Below are positions 48,369 to 60,900 of a stretch of 64,000 bases of DNA, one piece after another (within the stretch, counting starts at the first letter, position 1; every line of letters starts with the position of its first letter). The notes beneath the pieces were generated by a model, which was given only the letters and a program-made list of their open reading frames with translations, did not search any database and was not told where the DNA came from. The stretch is from Litoditis marina (taxonomy: Eukaryota > Nematoda > Chromadorea > Rhabditida > Rhabditidae): NCBI GenBank assembly GCA_964036275.1, contig CAXIWQ010000145.1, forward strand, positions 1 to 64,000. Reading direction: 5' to 3'. Both the position numbers and the translations under genes were made by a program.

Positions 48369-50720
48369 AAAGAGGTGATAACCGCGTTAATTTGTCTTTT
48401 GTGGCTGTGTGCCACAGAATAGATAGTTGTATTGGGTTTTTCTAGCTGGGAGCAACATACTTGATAGCCGTATAAACTTTTTTCTGTAGCTGCAAGGCAA
48501 AGAGTCGATAACCGCGTTAATTCGTATTTTGTGGCTGTGTGCCACAGAATAGATAGTTGTATTGGGTTTTTCTAGCTGGGAGCAACATACTTGAGAGCCG
48601 TATAAACTTTTTTCTGTAGCTGCAAGGCAAAGAGTCAATAACCGCGTTAATTTGTCTTTTGTGGCTGTGTGCCACAGAATGTAAAGTCGTATAAGGTTTT
48701 TGTAGTTGGGAGCAACAGACTTGATAGCCTTATATTTTTTTTCTTCTGTAACTGCAAGGCAAAGAGTCAATAACCGCGTTAATTTGTCTTTTGTGACTGT
48801 GCGCCACAGAATAGAAAGTCGTATTAGGTGTTTGTAGCTGGGAGCAACAGACTTGATAGCCGCATAAACTTTTTTTCTGTAGCTGCAATGCGAAGAGTCA
48901 ATAACCGCGTTAATTTGTCTTTTGTGGCTGTGTGCCACAGAATGTAAAGTCGTATAAGGTTTTTGTAGTTGGGAGCAACAGACTTGATAGCCTTATATTT
49001 TTTTTCTTCTGTAACTGCAAGGCAAAGAGTCAATAACCGCGTTAATTTGTCTTTTGTGGCTGTGCGCCACAGAATATAAAGTCGTATAAGGTTTTTGTAG
49101 TTGGGAGCAACAGATTTGATAGCCGTATAAACTTTTTTGTAGCTGCAAGGCAAAGAGTCGATAACCGCGTTAATTCGTATTTTGTGGCTGTGTGCCACAG
49201 AATGTAAAGTCGTATAAGGTTTTTGTAGTTGGGAGCAACAGACTTGATAGCCTTATATTTTTTTTCTTCTGTAACTGCAAGGCAAAGAGTCAATAACCGC
49301 GTTAATTTGTCTTTTGTGGCTGTGCGCCACAGAATGTAAAGTCGTATAAGGTTTTTGTAGTTGGGAGCAACAGACTTGATAGCCTTATTTTTTTTTCTTC
49401 TGTAACTGCAAGCCGAAGAGTCGATAACCGCGTTAATTCGTATTTCGTGGCTGTGCGTCACAGAATAGATGGTCGTATTAGGTTTTTGTAGCTGAGAGCA
49501 ACATAATTGATAGCCGTATAAACTTTTTTCTGTAGCTGCAAGGCAAAGAGGTGATAACCGCGTTAATTTGTCTTTTGTGGCTGTGTGCCACAGAATAGAT
49601 AGTTGTATTGGGTTTTTCTAGCTGGGAGCAACATACTTGATAGCCGTATAAACTTTTTTCTGTAGCTGCAAGGCAAAGAGTCGATAACCGCGTTAATTCG
49701 TATTTTGTGGCTGTGTGCCACAGAATAGATAGTTGTATTGGGTTTTTCTAGCTGGGAGCAACATACTTGAGAGCCGTATAAACTTTTTTCTGTAGCTGCA
49801 AGGCAAAGAGTCAATAACCGCGTTAATTTGTCTTTTGTGGCTGTGTGCCACAGAATGTAAAGTCGTATAAGGTTTTTGTAGTTGGGAGCAACAGACTTGA
49901 TAGCCTTATATTTTTTTTCTTCTGTAACTGCAAGGCAAAGAGTCAATAACCGCGTTAATTTGTCTTTTGTGACTGTGCGCCACAGAATAGAAAGTCGTAT
50001 TAGGTGTTTGTAGCTGGGAGCAACAGACTTGATAGCCGCATAAACTTTTTTTCTGTAGCTGCAATGCGAAGAGTCAATAACCGCGTTAATTTGTCTTTTG
50101 TGGCTGTGTGCCACAGAATGTAAAGTCGTATAAGGTTTTTGTAGTTGGGAGCAACAGACTTGATAGCCTTATATTTTTTTTCTTCTGTAACTGCAAGGCA
50201 AAGAGTCAATAACCGCGTTAATTTGTCTTTTGTGGCTGTGCGCCACAGAATAGAAAGTCGTATTAGGTTTTTGTAGCTGGGAGCAACATACTTGAGAGCC
50301 GTATAAACTTTTTTCTGTAGCTGCAAGGCAAAGAGTCAATAACCGCGTTAATTTGTCTTTTGTGGCTGTGTGCCACAGAATGTAAAGTCGTATAAGGTTT
50401 TTGTAGTTGGGAGCAACAGACTTGATAGCCTTATATTTTTTTTCTTCTGTAACTACAAGGCAAAGAGTCAATAACCGCGTTAATTTGTCTTTTGTGGCTG
50501 TGCGCCACAGAATAGAAAGTCGTATTAGGTTTTTGTAGCTGGGAGCAACAGACTTGATAGCCGCATAAACTTTTTTTCTGTAGCTGCAATGCGAAGAGTC
50601 AATAACCGCGTTAATTTGTCTTTTGTGGCTGTGCGCCACAGAATATAAAGTCGTATTAGGTTTTTGTAGCCAGGAGCAACAGACTTGATAGCCGTATGAA
50701 CTTTTTTCTGTAGCTGCAAG
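48369..50720 (-). repeat. Nested 1,176-bp (9-mer) repeat inside the 8.3-kb superunit
   Basis: The sequences starting at 48369 and 49545 match closely for at least 780 bp with a constant 1,176-bp displacement, including the unusual TTGTGACTGTGCGCC and ATTAGGTGTTTG pair (48793/48835 and 49969/50011). The same nested pair recurs in the second superunit at 56678 and 57854. After about 50330 the pattern passes into the 2,484-bp block. Confidence 0.75.
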
Positions 50721-53597
50721 GAAAAGAGTCAATAACCGCGTTAATTTGTCTTTTGTGGCTGTGCGCCACAGAATATAAAGTCGTATTAGGTTTTTGTAGT
50801 TGGGAGCAACAGACTTGATAGCCGCATAAACTTTTTTTCTGTAGCTGCAATGCGAAGAGTCAATAACCGCGTTAATTTGTCTTTTGTGGCTGTGCGCCAC
50901 AGAATATAAAGTCGTATTAGGTTTTTGTAGCCAGGAGCAACAGACTTGATAGCCGTATGAACTTTTTTCTGTAGCTGCAAGGAAAAGAGTCAATAACCGC
51001 GTTAATTTGTCTTTTGTGGCTGTGCGCCACAGAATATAAAGTCGTATTAGGTTTTTGTAGTTGGGAGCAACAGACTTGATAGCCTTATGGTTTTTTTTCT
51101 TCTGTAACTGCAAGCCGAAGAGTCGATAACCGCGTTAATTCGTATTTTGTGGCTGTGCGTCACAGAATAGATGGTCGTAATAGGTTTTTGTAGCTGAGAG
51201 CAACAGAATTGATAGCCGTGAAAACTTTTTTCTGTAGCTGCAAGGCAAAGAGTCAATAACCGCGTTAATTTGTCTTTAGTGGCTGTGCGCCACAGAATAT
51301 AAAGTCGTATAAGGTTTTTGTAGTTGGGAGCAACAGACTTGATAGCCGTATAAACTTTTTTTGTAGCTGCAAGGCAAAGAGTCGATAACCGCGTTAATTC
51401 GTATTTTGTGGCTGTGTGCCAAAGAATGTAAAGTCGTATAAGGTTTTTGTAGTTGGGAGCAACAGACTTGATAGCCTTATATTTTTTTCTTCTGTAACTG
51501 CAAGGCAAAGAGTCAATAACCGCGTTAATTTGTCTTTTGTGGCTGTGCGCCACAGAATATAAAGTCGTATAAGGTTTTTGTAGTTGGGAGCAACAGACTT
51601 GATAGCCGTATAAACTTTTTTTGTAGCTGCAAGGCAAAGAGTCGATAACCGCGTTAATTCGTATTTTGTGGCTGTGTGCCACAGAATGTAAAGTCGTATA
51701 AGGTTTTTGTAGTTGGGAGCAACAGACTTGATAGCCTTATATTTTTTTTCTTCTGTAACTGCAAGGCAAAGAGTCAATAACCGCGTTAATTTGTCTTTTG
51801 TGGCTGTGCGCCACAGAATGTAAAGTCGTATAAGGTTTTTGTAGTTGGGAGCAACAGACTTGATAGCCTTATTTTTTTTTCTTCTGTAACTGCAAGCCGA
51901 AGAGTCGATAACCGCGTTAATTCGTATTTCGTGGCTGTGCGTCACAGAATAGATGGTCGTATTAGGTTTTTGTAGCTGAGAGCAACATAATTGATAGCCG
52001 TATAAACTTTTTTCTGTAGCTGCAAGGCAAAGAGGTGATAACCGCGTTAATTCGTCTTTTGTGGCTGTGTGCCACAGAATAGATAGTTGTATTGGGTTTT
52101 TCTAGCTGGGAGCAACATACTTGATAGCCGTATAAACTTTTTTCTGTAGCTGCAAGGCAAAGAGTCGATAACCGCGTTAATTCGTATTTTGTGGCTGTGT
52201 GCCACAGAATAGATAGTTGTATTGGGTTTTTCTAGCTGGGAGCAACATACTTGAGAGCCGTATAAACTTTTTTCTGTAGCTGCAAGGCAAAGAGTCAATA
52301 ACCGCGTTAATTTGTCTTTTGTGGCTGTGTGCCACAGAATGTAAAGTCGTATAAGGTTTTTGTAGTTGGGAGCAACAGACTTGATAGCCTTATATTTTTT
52401 TTCTTCTGTAACTGCAAGGCAAAGAGTCAATAACCGCGTTAATTTGTCTTTTGTGGCTGTGCGCCACAGAATAGAAAGTCGTATTAGGTTTTTGTAGCTG
52501 GGAGCAACAGACTTGATAGCCGCATAAACTTTTTTTCTGTAGCTGCACTGCGAAGAGTCAATAACCGCGTTAATTTGTCTTTTGTGGCTGTGTGCCACAG
52601 AATGTAAAGTCGTATAAGGTTTTTGTAGTTGGGAGCAACAGACTTGATAGCCTTATATTTTTTTTCTTCTGTAACTGCAAGGCAAAGAGTCAATAACCGC
52701 GTTAATTTGTCTTTTGTGGCTGTGCGCCACAGAATAGAAAGTCGTATTAGGTTTTTGTAGCTGGGAGCAACATACTTGAGAGCCGTATAAACTTTTTTCT
52801 GTAGCTGCAAGGCAAAGAGTCAATAACCGCGTTAATTTGTCTTTTGTGGCTGTGTGCCACAGAATGTAAAGTCGTATAAGGTTTTTGTAGTTGGGAGCAA
52901 CAGACTTGATAGCCTTATATTTTTTTTCTTCTGTAACTGCAAGGCAAAGAGTCAATAACCGCGTTAATTTGTCTTTTGTGGCTGTGCGCCACAGAATAGA
53001 AAGTCGTATTAGGTTTTTGTAGCTGGGAGCAACAGACTTGATAGCCGCATAAACTTTTTTTCTGTAGCTGCAATGCGAAGAGTCAATAACCGCGTTAATT
53101 TGTCTTTTGTGGCTGTGCGCCACAGAATATAAAGTCGTATTAGGTTTTTGTAGCCAGGAGCAACAGACTTGATAGCCGTATGAACTTTTTTCTGTAGCTG
53201 CAAGGAAAAGAGTCAATAACCGCGTTAATTTGTCTTTTGTGGCTGTGCGCCACAGAATATAAAGTCGTATTAGGTTTTTGTAGTTGGGAGCAACAGACTT
53301 GATAGCCGCATAAACTTTTTTTCTGTAGCTGCAATGCGAAGAGTCAATAACCGCGTTAATTTGTCTTTTGTGGCTGTGCGCCACAGAATATAAAGTCGTA
53401 TTAGGTTTTTGTAGCCAGGAGCAACAGACTTGATAGCCGTATGAACTTTTTTCTGTAGCTGCAAGGAAAAGAGTCAATAACCGCGTTAATTTGTCTTTTG
53501 TGGCTGTGCGCCACAGAATATAAAGTCGTATTAGGTTTTTGTAGTTGGGAGCAACAGACTTGATAGCCTTATGGTTTTTTTTCTTCTGTAACTGCAA
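50169..53597 (-). repeat. Nested 2,484-bp repeat inside the 8.3-kb superunit
   Basis: Strings carrying TAGCCAGGAGCAAC, GCAAGGAAAAGAG and GCAATGCGAAGAG recur with a displacement of 2,484 bp (50169-51113 against 52653-53597). They recur again in the second superunit, at 58478 and 60961, with 2,483 bp. One marker separates the copies: TAACTACAAGG at about 50453 versus TAACTGCAAGG at about 52937. Confidence 0.75.
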
Positions 53598-54734
53598 GCC
53601 GAAGAGTCGATAACCGCGTTAATTCGTATTTTGTGGCTGTGCGTCACAGAATAGATGGTCGTAATAGGTTTTTGTAGCTGAGAGCAACAGAATTGATAGC
53701 CGTGAAAACTTTTTCTGTAGCTGCAAGGCAAAGAGTCAATAACCGCGTTAATTTGTCTTTTGTGGCTGTGCGCCACAGAATATAAAGTCGTATAAGGTTT
53801 TTGTAGTTGGGAGCAACAGACTTGATAGCCGTATAAACTTTTTTTGTAGCTGCAAGGCAAAGAGTCGATAACCGCGTTAATTCGTATTTTGTGGCTGTGT
53901 GCCACAGAATGTAAAGTCGTATAAGGTTTTTGTAGTTGGGAGCAACAGACTTGATAGCCTTATATTTTTTTTCTTCTGTAACTGCAAGGCAAAGAGTCAA
54001 TAACCGCGTTAATTTGTCTTTTGTGTCTGTGCGCCACAGAATGTAAAGTCGTATAAGGTTTTTGTAGTTGGGAGCAACAGACTTGATAGCCTTATTTTTT
54101 TTTCTTCTGTAACTGCAAGCCGAAGAGTCGATAACCGCGTTAATTCGTATTTCGTGGCTGTGCGTCACAGAATAGATGGTCGTATTAGGTTTTTGTAGCT
54201 GAGAGCAACATAATTGATAGCCGTATAAACTTTTTTCTGTAGCTGCAAGGCAAAGAGGTGATAACCGCGTTAATTTGTCTTTTGTGGCTGTGTGCCACAG
54301 AATAGATAGTTGTATTGGGTTTTTCTAGCTGGGAGCAACATACTTGATAGCCATATAAACTTTTTTCTGTAGCTGCAAGGCAAAGAGTCGATAACAGCGT
54401 TAATTCGTATTTTGTGGCTGTGTGCCACAGAATAGATAGTTGTATTGGGTTTTTTCTAGCTGGGAGCAACATACTTGAGAGCCGTATAAACTTTTTTCTG
54501 TAGCTGCAAGGCAAAGAGTCAATAACCGCGTTAATTTGTCTTTTGTGGCTGTGTGCCACAGAATGTAAAGTCGTATTAGGTTTTTGTAGCTGGGAGCAAC
54601 AGACTTGATAGCCGCATAAACTTTTTTCTGTAGCTGCAATGCGAAGAGTCAATAACCGCGTTAATTCGTATTTTGTGGCTGTGCGCCACAGAATAGATAG
54701 TCGTATTAGGTTTTTGTAGCTGGAAGAAACAGAT

Positions 54735-54940
54735 TTGATAGCCGTAAGAACTGTGGCTGTGCGCCACAGAATATAAAGTCGTCTCAGGTTTTTGTATCTG
54801 GGAGCAACAGACTTGATAGCCGTATGAACTTTGTTCTGTAGCTGCAAGGCAAAGAGTCAATAACCGCGTTAATTCGTCTTTTGTGGCTGTTCGCCACAGA
54901 ATAGATTGTCGTATTAGGTTTTTGTAGCTGGGAGCAACAG
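54735..54940 (-). repeat. Right-array counterpart of the left 17.5-kb variant segment
   Basis: Read on the - strand this has GCGAACAGCC, CCCAGATAC, CCTGAGACGAC and the deletion junction CAGCCACAGTTC, the same four uncommon variants in the same order as 17486-17690. It is duplicated at about 63042-63247 as part of the 8.3-kb superunit. Its flanks differ from the left copy, so only a short inverted block is shared closely. Confidence 0.75.
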
Positions 54941-57900
54941 ACTTGATAGCCGCATAAACTTTGTTTCTGTAGCTGCAAGGCAAAGAGTCAATAACCGCGT
55001 TAATTCGTCTTTTGTGGCTGTGCGCCACATAATATATAGTCGTATTAGGTTTTTGTAGCTGGGAGCAACAGACTTGATAGCCGTATGAACTTATCTCTGT
55101 AACTGCAAGCCAACAAGTCGATAACCGCGATAATTCGTATTTTGTGGCTGTGCGCCACAGAATAGATTGTCGTATTAGGTTTTTGTAGCTGGGAGCAACA
55201 GATTTGATAGCCGTATGAACTGTTCTCTGTAGCTGCAAGGCAAAGAGGTGATAACCGCGTTAATTTGTCTTTTGTGGCTGTGTGCCACAGAATAGATAGT
55301 TGTATTGGGTTTTTCTAGCTGGGAGCAACATACTTGATAGCCGTATAAACTTTTTTCTGTAGCTGCAAGGCAAAGAGTCGATAACCGCGTTAATTCGTAT
55401 TTTGTGGCTGTGTGCCACAGAATAGATAGTTGTATTGGGTTTTTCTAGCTGGGAGCAACATACTTGAGAGCCGTATAAACTTTTTTCTGTAGCTGCAAGG
55501 CAAAGAGTCAATAACCGCGTTAATTTGTCTTTTGTGGCTGTGTGCCACAGAATGTAAAGTCGTATAAGGTTTTTGTAGTTGGGAGCAACAGACTTGATAG
55601 CCTTATATTTTTTTCTTCTGTAACTGCAAGGCAAAGAGTCAATAACCGCGTTAATTTGTCTTTTGTGGCTGTGCGCCACAGAATAGAAAGTCGTATTAGG
55701 TTTTTGTAGCTGGGAGCAACAGACTTGATAGCCGCATAAACTTTTTTTCTGTAGCTGCAATGCGAAGAGTCAATAACCGCGTTAATTTGTCTTTTGTGGC
55801 TGTGCGCCACAGAATATAAAGTCGTATTAGGTTTTTGTAGCCAGGAGCAACAGACTTGATAGCCGTATGAACTTTTTTCTGTAGCTGCAAGGAAAAGAGT
55901 CAATAACCGCGTTAATTTGTCTTTTGTGGCTGTGCGCCACAGAATATAAAGTCGTATTAGGTTTTTGTAGTTGGGAGCAACAGACTTGATAGCCTTATGG
56001 TTTTTTTTTCTTCTGTAACTGCAAGCCGAAGAGTCGATAACCGCGTTAATTCGTATTTTGTGGCTGTGCGTCACAGAATAGATGGTCGTAATAGGTTTTT
56101 GTAGCTGAGAGCAACAGAATTGATAGCCGTGAAAACTTTTTCTGTAGCTGCAAGGCAAAGAGTCAATAACCGCGTTAATTTGTCTTTTGTGGCTGTGCGC
56201 CACAGAATATAAAGTCGTATAAGGTTTTTGTAGTTGGGAGCAACAGATTTGATAGCCGTATAAACTTTTTTGTAGCTGCAAGGCAAAGAGTCGATAACCG
56301 CGTTAATTCGTATTTTGTGGCTGTGTGCCACAGAATGTAAAGTCGTATAAGGTTTTTGTAGTTGGGAGCAACAGACTTGATAGCCTTATATTTTTTTTCT
56401 TCTGTAACTGCAAGGCAAAGAGTCAATAACCGCGTTAATTTGTCTTTTGTGGCTGTGCGCCACAGAATGTAAAGTCGTATAAGGTTTTTGTAGTTGGGAG
56501 CAACAGACTTGATAGCCTTATTTTTTTTTCTTCTGTAACTGCAAGCCGAAGAGTCGATAACCGCGTTAATTCGTATTTCGTGGCTGTGCGTCACAGAATA
56601 GATGGTCGTATTAGGTTTTTGTAGCTGAGAGCAACATAATTGATAGCCGTATAAACTTTTTTCTGTAGCTGCAAGGCAAAGAGGTGATAACCGCGTTAAT
56701 TTGTCTTTTGTGGCTGTGTGCCACAGAATAGATAGTTGTATTGGGTTTTTCTAGCTGGGAGCAACATACTTGATAGCCGTATAAACTTTTTTCTGTAGCT
56801 GCAAGGCAAAGAGTCGATAACCGCGTTAATTCGTATTTTGTGGCTGTGTGCCACAGAATAGATAGTTGTATTGGGTTTTTCTAGCTGGGAGCAACATACT
56901 TGAGAGCCGTATAAACTTTTTTCTGTAGCTGCAAGGCAAAGAGTCAATAACCGCGTTAATTTGTCTTTTGTGGCTGTGTGCCACAGAATGTAAAGTCGTA
57001 TAAGGTTTTTGTAGTTGGGAGCAACAGACTTGATAGCCTTATATTTTTTTTCTTCTGTAACTGCAAGGCAAAGAGTCAATAACCGCGTTAATTTGTCTTT
57101 TGTGACTGTGCGCCACAGAATAGAAAGTCGTATTAGGTGTTTGTAGCTGGGAGCAACAGACTTGATAGCCGCATAAACTTTTTTTCTGTAGCTGCAATGC
57201 GAAGAGTCAATAACCGCGTTAATTTGTCTTTTGTGGCTGTGTGCCACAGAATGTAAAGTCGTATAAGGTTTTTGTAGTTGGGAGCAACAGACTTGATAGC
57301 CTTATATTTTTTTTCTTCTGTAACTGCAAGGCAAAGAGTCAATAACCGCGTTAATTTGTCTTTTGTGGCTGTGCGCCACAGAATATAAAGTCGTATAAGG
57401 TTTTTGTAGTTGGGAGCAACAGATTTGATAGCCGTATAAACTTTTTTGTAGCTGCAAGGCAAAGAGTCGATAACCGCGTTAATTCGTATTTTGTGGCTGT
57501 GTGCCACAGAATGTAAAGTCGTATAAGGTTTTTGTAGTTGGGAGCAACAGACTTGATAGCCTTATATTTTTTTTCTTCTGTAACTGCAAGGCAAAGAGTC
57601 AATAACCGCGTTAATTTGTCTTTTGTGGCTGTGCGCCACAGAATGTAAAGTCGTATAAGGTTTTTGTAGTTGGGAGCAACAGACTTGATAGCCTTATTTT
57701 TTTTTCTTCTGTAACTGCAAGCCGAAGAGTCGATAACCGCGTTAATTCGTATTTCGTGGCTGTGCGTCACAGAATAGATGGTCGTATTAGGTTTTTGTAG
57801 CTGAGAGCAACATAATTGATAGCCGTATAAACTTTTTTCTGTAGCTGCAAGGCAAAGAGGTGATAACCGCGTTAATTTGTCTTTTGTGGCTGTGTGCCAC

Positions 57901-60900
57901 AGAATAGATAGTTGTATTGGGTTTTTCTAGCTGGGAGCAACATACTTGATAGCCGTATAAACTTTTTTCTGTAGCTGCAAGGCAAAGAGTCGATAACCGC
58001 GTTAATTCGTATTTTGTGGCTGTGTGCCACAGAATAGATAGTTGTATTGGGTTTTTCTAGCTGGGAGCAACATACTTGAGAGCCGTATAAACTTTTTTCT
58101 GTAGCTGCAAGGCAAAGAGTCAATAACCGCGTTAATTTGTCTTTTGTGGCTGTGTGCCACAGAATGTAAAGTCGTATAAGGTTTTTGTAGTTGGGAGCAA
58201 CAGACTTGATAGCCTTATATTTTTTTTCTTCTGTAACTGCAAGGCAAAGAGTCAATAACCGCGTTAATTTGTCTTTTGTGACTGTGCGCCACAGAATAGA
58301 AAGTCGTATTAGGTGTTTGTAGCTGGGAGCAACAGACTTGATAGCCGCATAAACTTTTTTTCTGTAGCTGCAATGCGAAGAGTCAATAACCGCGTTAATT
58401 TGTCTTTTGTGGCTGTGTGCCACAGAATGTAAAGTCGTATAAGGTTTTTGTAGTTGGGAGCAACAGACTTGATAGCCTTATATTTTTTTTCTTCTGTAAC
58501 TGCAAGGCAAAGAGTCAATAACCGCGTTAATTTGTCTTTTGTGGCTGTGCGCCACAGAATAGAAAGTCGTATTAGGTTTTTGTAGCTGGGAGCAACATAC
58601 TTGAGAGCCGTATAAACTTTTTTCTGTAGCTGCAAGGCAAAGAGTCAATAACCGCGTTAATTTGTCTTTTGTGGCTGTGTGCCACAGAATGTAAAGTCGT
58701 ATAAGGTTTTTGTAGTTGGGAGCAACAGACTTGATAGCCTTATATTTTTTTTCTTCTGTAACTACAAGGCAAAGAGTCAATAACCGCGTTAATTTGTCTT
58801 TTGTGGCTGTGCGCCACAGAATAGAAAGTCGTATTAGGTTTTTGTAGCTGGGAGCAACAGACTTGATAGCCGCATAAACTTTTTTTCTGTAGCTGCAATG
58901 CGAAGAGTCAATAACCGCGTTAATTTGTCTTTTGTGGCTGTGCGCCACAGAATATAAAGTCGTATTAGGTTTTTGTAGCCAGGAGCAACAGACTTGATAG
59001 CCGTATGAACTTTTTTCTGTAGCTGCAAGGAAAAGAGTCAATAACCGCGTTAATTTGTCTTTTGTGGCTGTGCGCCACAGAATATAAAGTCGTATTAGGT
59101 TTTTGTAGTTGGGAGCAACAGACTTGATAGCCGCATAAACTTTTTTTCTGTAGCTGCAATGCGAAGAGTCAATAACCGCGTTAATTTGTCTTTTGTGGCT
59201 GTGCGCCACAGAATATAAAGTCGTATTAGGTTTTTGTAGCCAGGAGCAACAGACTTGATAGCCGTATGAACTTTTTTCTGTAGCTGCAAGGAAAAGAGTC
59301 AATAACCGCGTTAATTTGTCTTTTGTGGCTGTGCGCCACAGAATATAAAGTCGTATTAGGTTTTTGTAGTTGGGAGCAACAGACTTGATAGCCTTATGGT
59401 TTTTTTTCTTCTGTAACTGCAAGCCGAAGAGTCGATAACCGCGTTAATTCGTATTTTGTGGCTGTGCGTCACAGAATAGATGGTCGTAATAGGTTTTTGT
59501 AGCTGAGAGCAACAGAATTGATAGCCGTGAAAACTTTTTTCTGTAGCTGCAAGGCAAAGAGTCAATAACCGCGTTAATTTGTCTTTAGTGGCTGTGCGCC
59601 ACAGAATATAAAGTCGTATAAGGTTTTTGTAGTTGGGAGCAACAGACTTGATAGCCGTATAAACTTTTTTTGTAGCTGCAAGGCAAAGAGTCGATAACCG
59701 CGTTAATTCGTATTTTGTGGCTGTGTGCCAAAGAATGTAAAGTCGTATAAGGTTTTTGTAGTTGGGAGCAACAGACTTGATAGCCTTATATTTTTTTCTT
59801 CTGTAACTGCAAGGCAAAGAGTCAATAACCGCGTTAATTTGTCTTTTGTGGCTGTGCGCCACAGAATATAAAGTCGTATAAGGTTTTTGTAGTTGGGAGC
59901 AACAGACTTGATAGCCGTATAAACTTTTTTTGTAGCTGCAAGGCAAAGAGTCGATAACCGCGTTAATTCGTATTTTGTGGCTGTGTGCCACAGAATGTAA
60001 AGTCGTATAAGGTTTTTGTAGTTGGGAGCAACAGACTTGATAGCCTTATATTTTTTTTCTTCTGTAACTGCAAGGCAAAGAGTCAATAACCGCGTTAATT
60101 TGTCTTTTGTGGCTGTGCGCCACAGAATGTAAAGTCGTATAAGGTTTTTGTAGTTGGGAGCAACAGACTTGATAGCCTTATTTTTTTTTCTTCTGTAACT
60201 GCAAGCCGAAGAGTCGATAACCGCGTTAATTCGTATTTCGTGGCTGTGCGTCACAGAATAGATGGTCGTATTAGGTTTTTGTAGCTGAGAGCAACATAAT
60301 TGATAGCCGTATAAACTTTTTCTGTAGCTGCAAGGCAAAGAGGTGATAACCGCGTTAATTCGTCTTTTGTGGCTGTGTGCCACAGAATAGATAGTTGTAT
60401 TGGGTTTTTCTAGCTGGGAGCAACATACTTGATAGCCGTATAAACTTTTTTCTGTAGCTGCAAGGCAAAGAGTCGATAACCGCGTTAATTCGTATTTTGT
60501 GGCTGTGTGCCACAGAATAGATAGTTGTATTGGGTTTTTCTAGCTGGGAGCAACATACTTGAGAGCCGTATAAACTTTTTTCTGTAGCTGCAAGGCAAAG
60601 AGTCAATAACCGCGTTAATTTGTCTTTTGTGGCTGTGTGCCACAGAATGTAAAGTCGTATAAGGTTTTTGTAGTTGGGAGCAACAGACTTGATAGCCTTA
60701 TATTTTTTTTCTTCTGTAACTGCAAGGCAAAGAGTCAATAACCGCGTTAATTTGTCTTTTGTGGCTGTGCGCCACAGAATAGAAAGTCGTATTAGGTTTT
60801 TGTAGCTGGGAGCAACAGACTTGATAGCCGCATAAACTTTTTTTCTGTAGCTGCACTGCGAAGAGTCAATAACCGCGTTAATTTGTCTTTTGTGGCTGTG

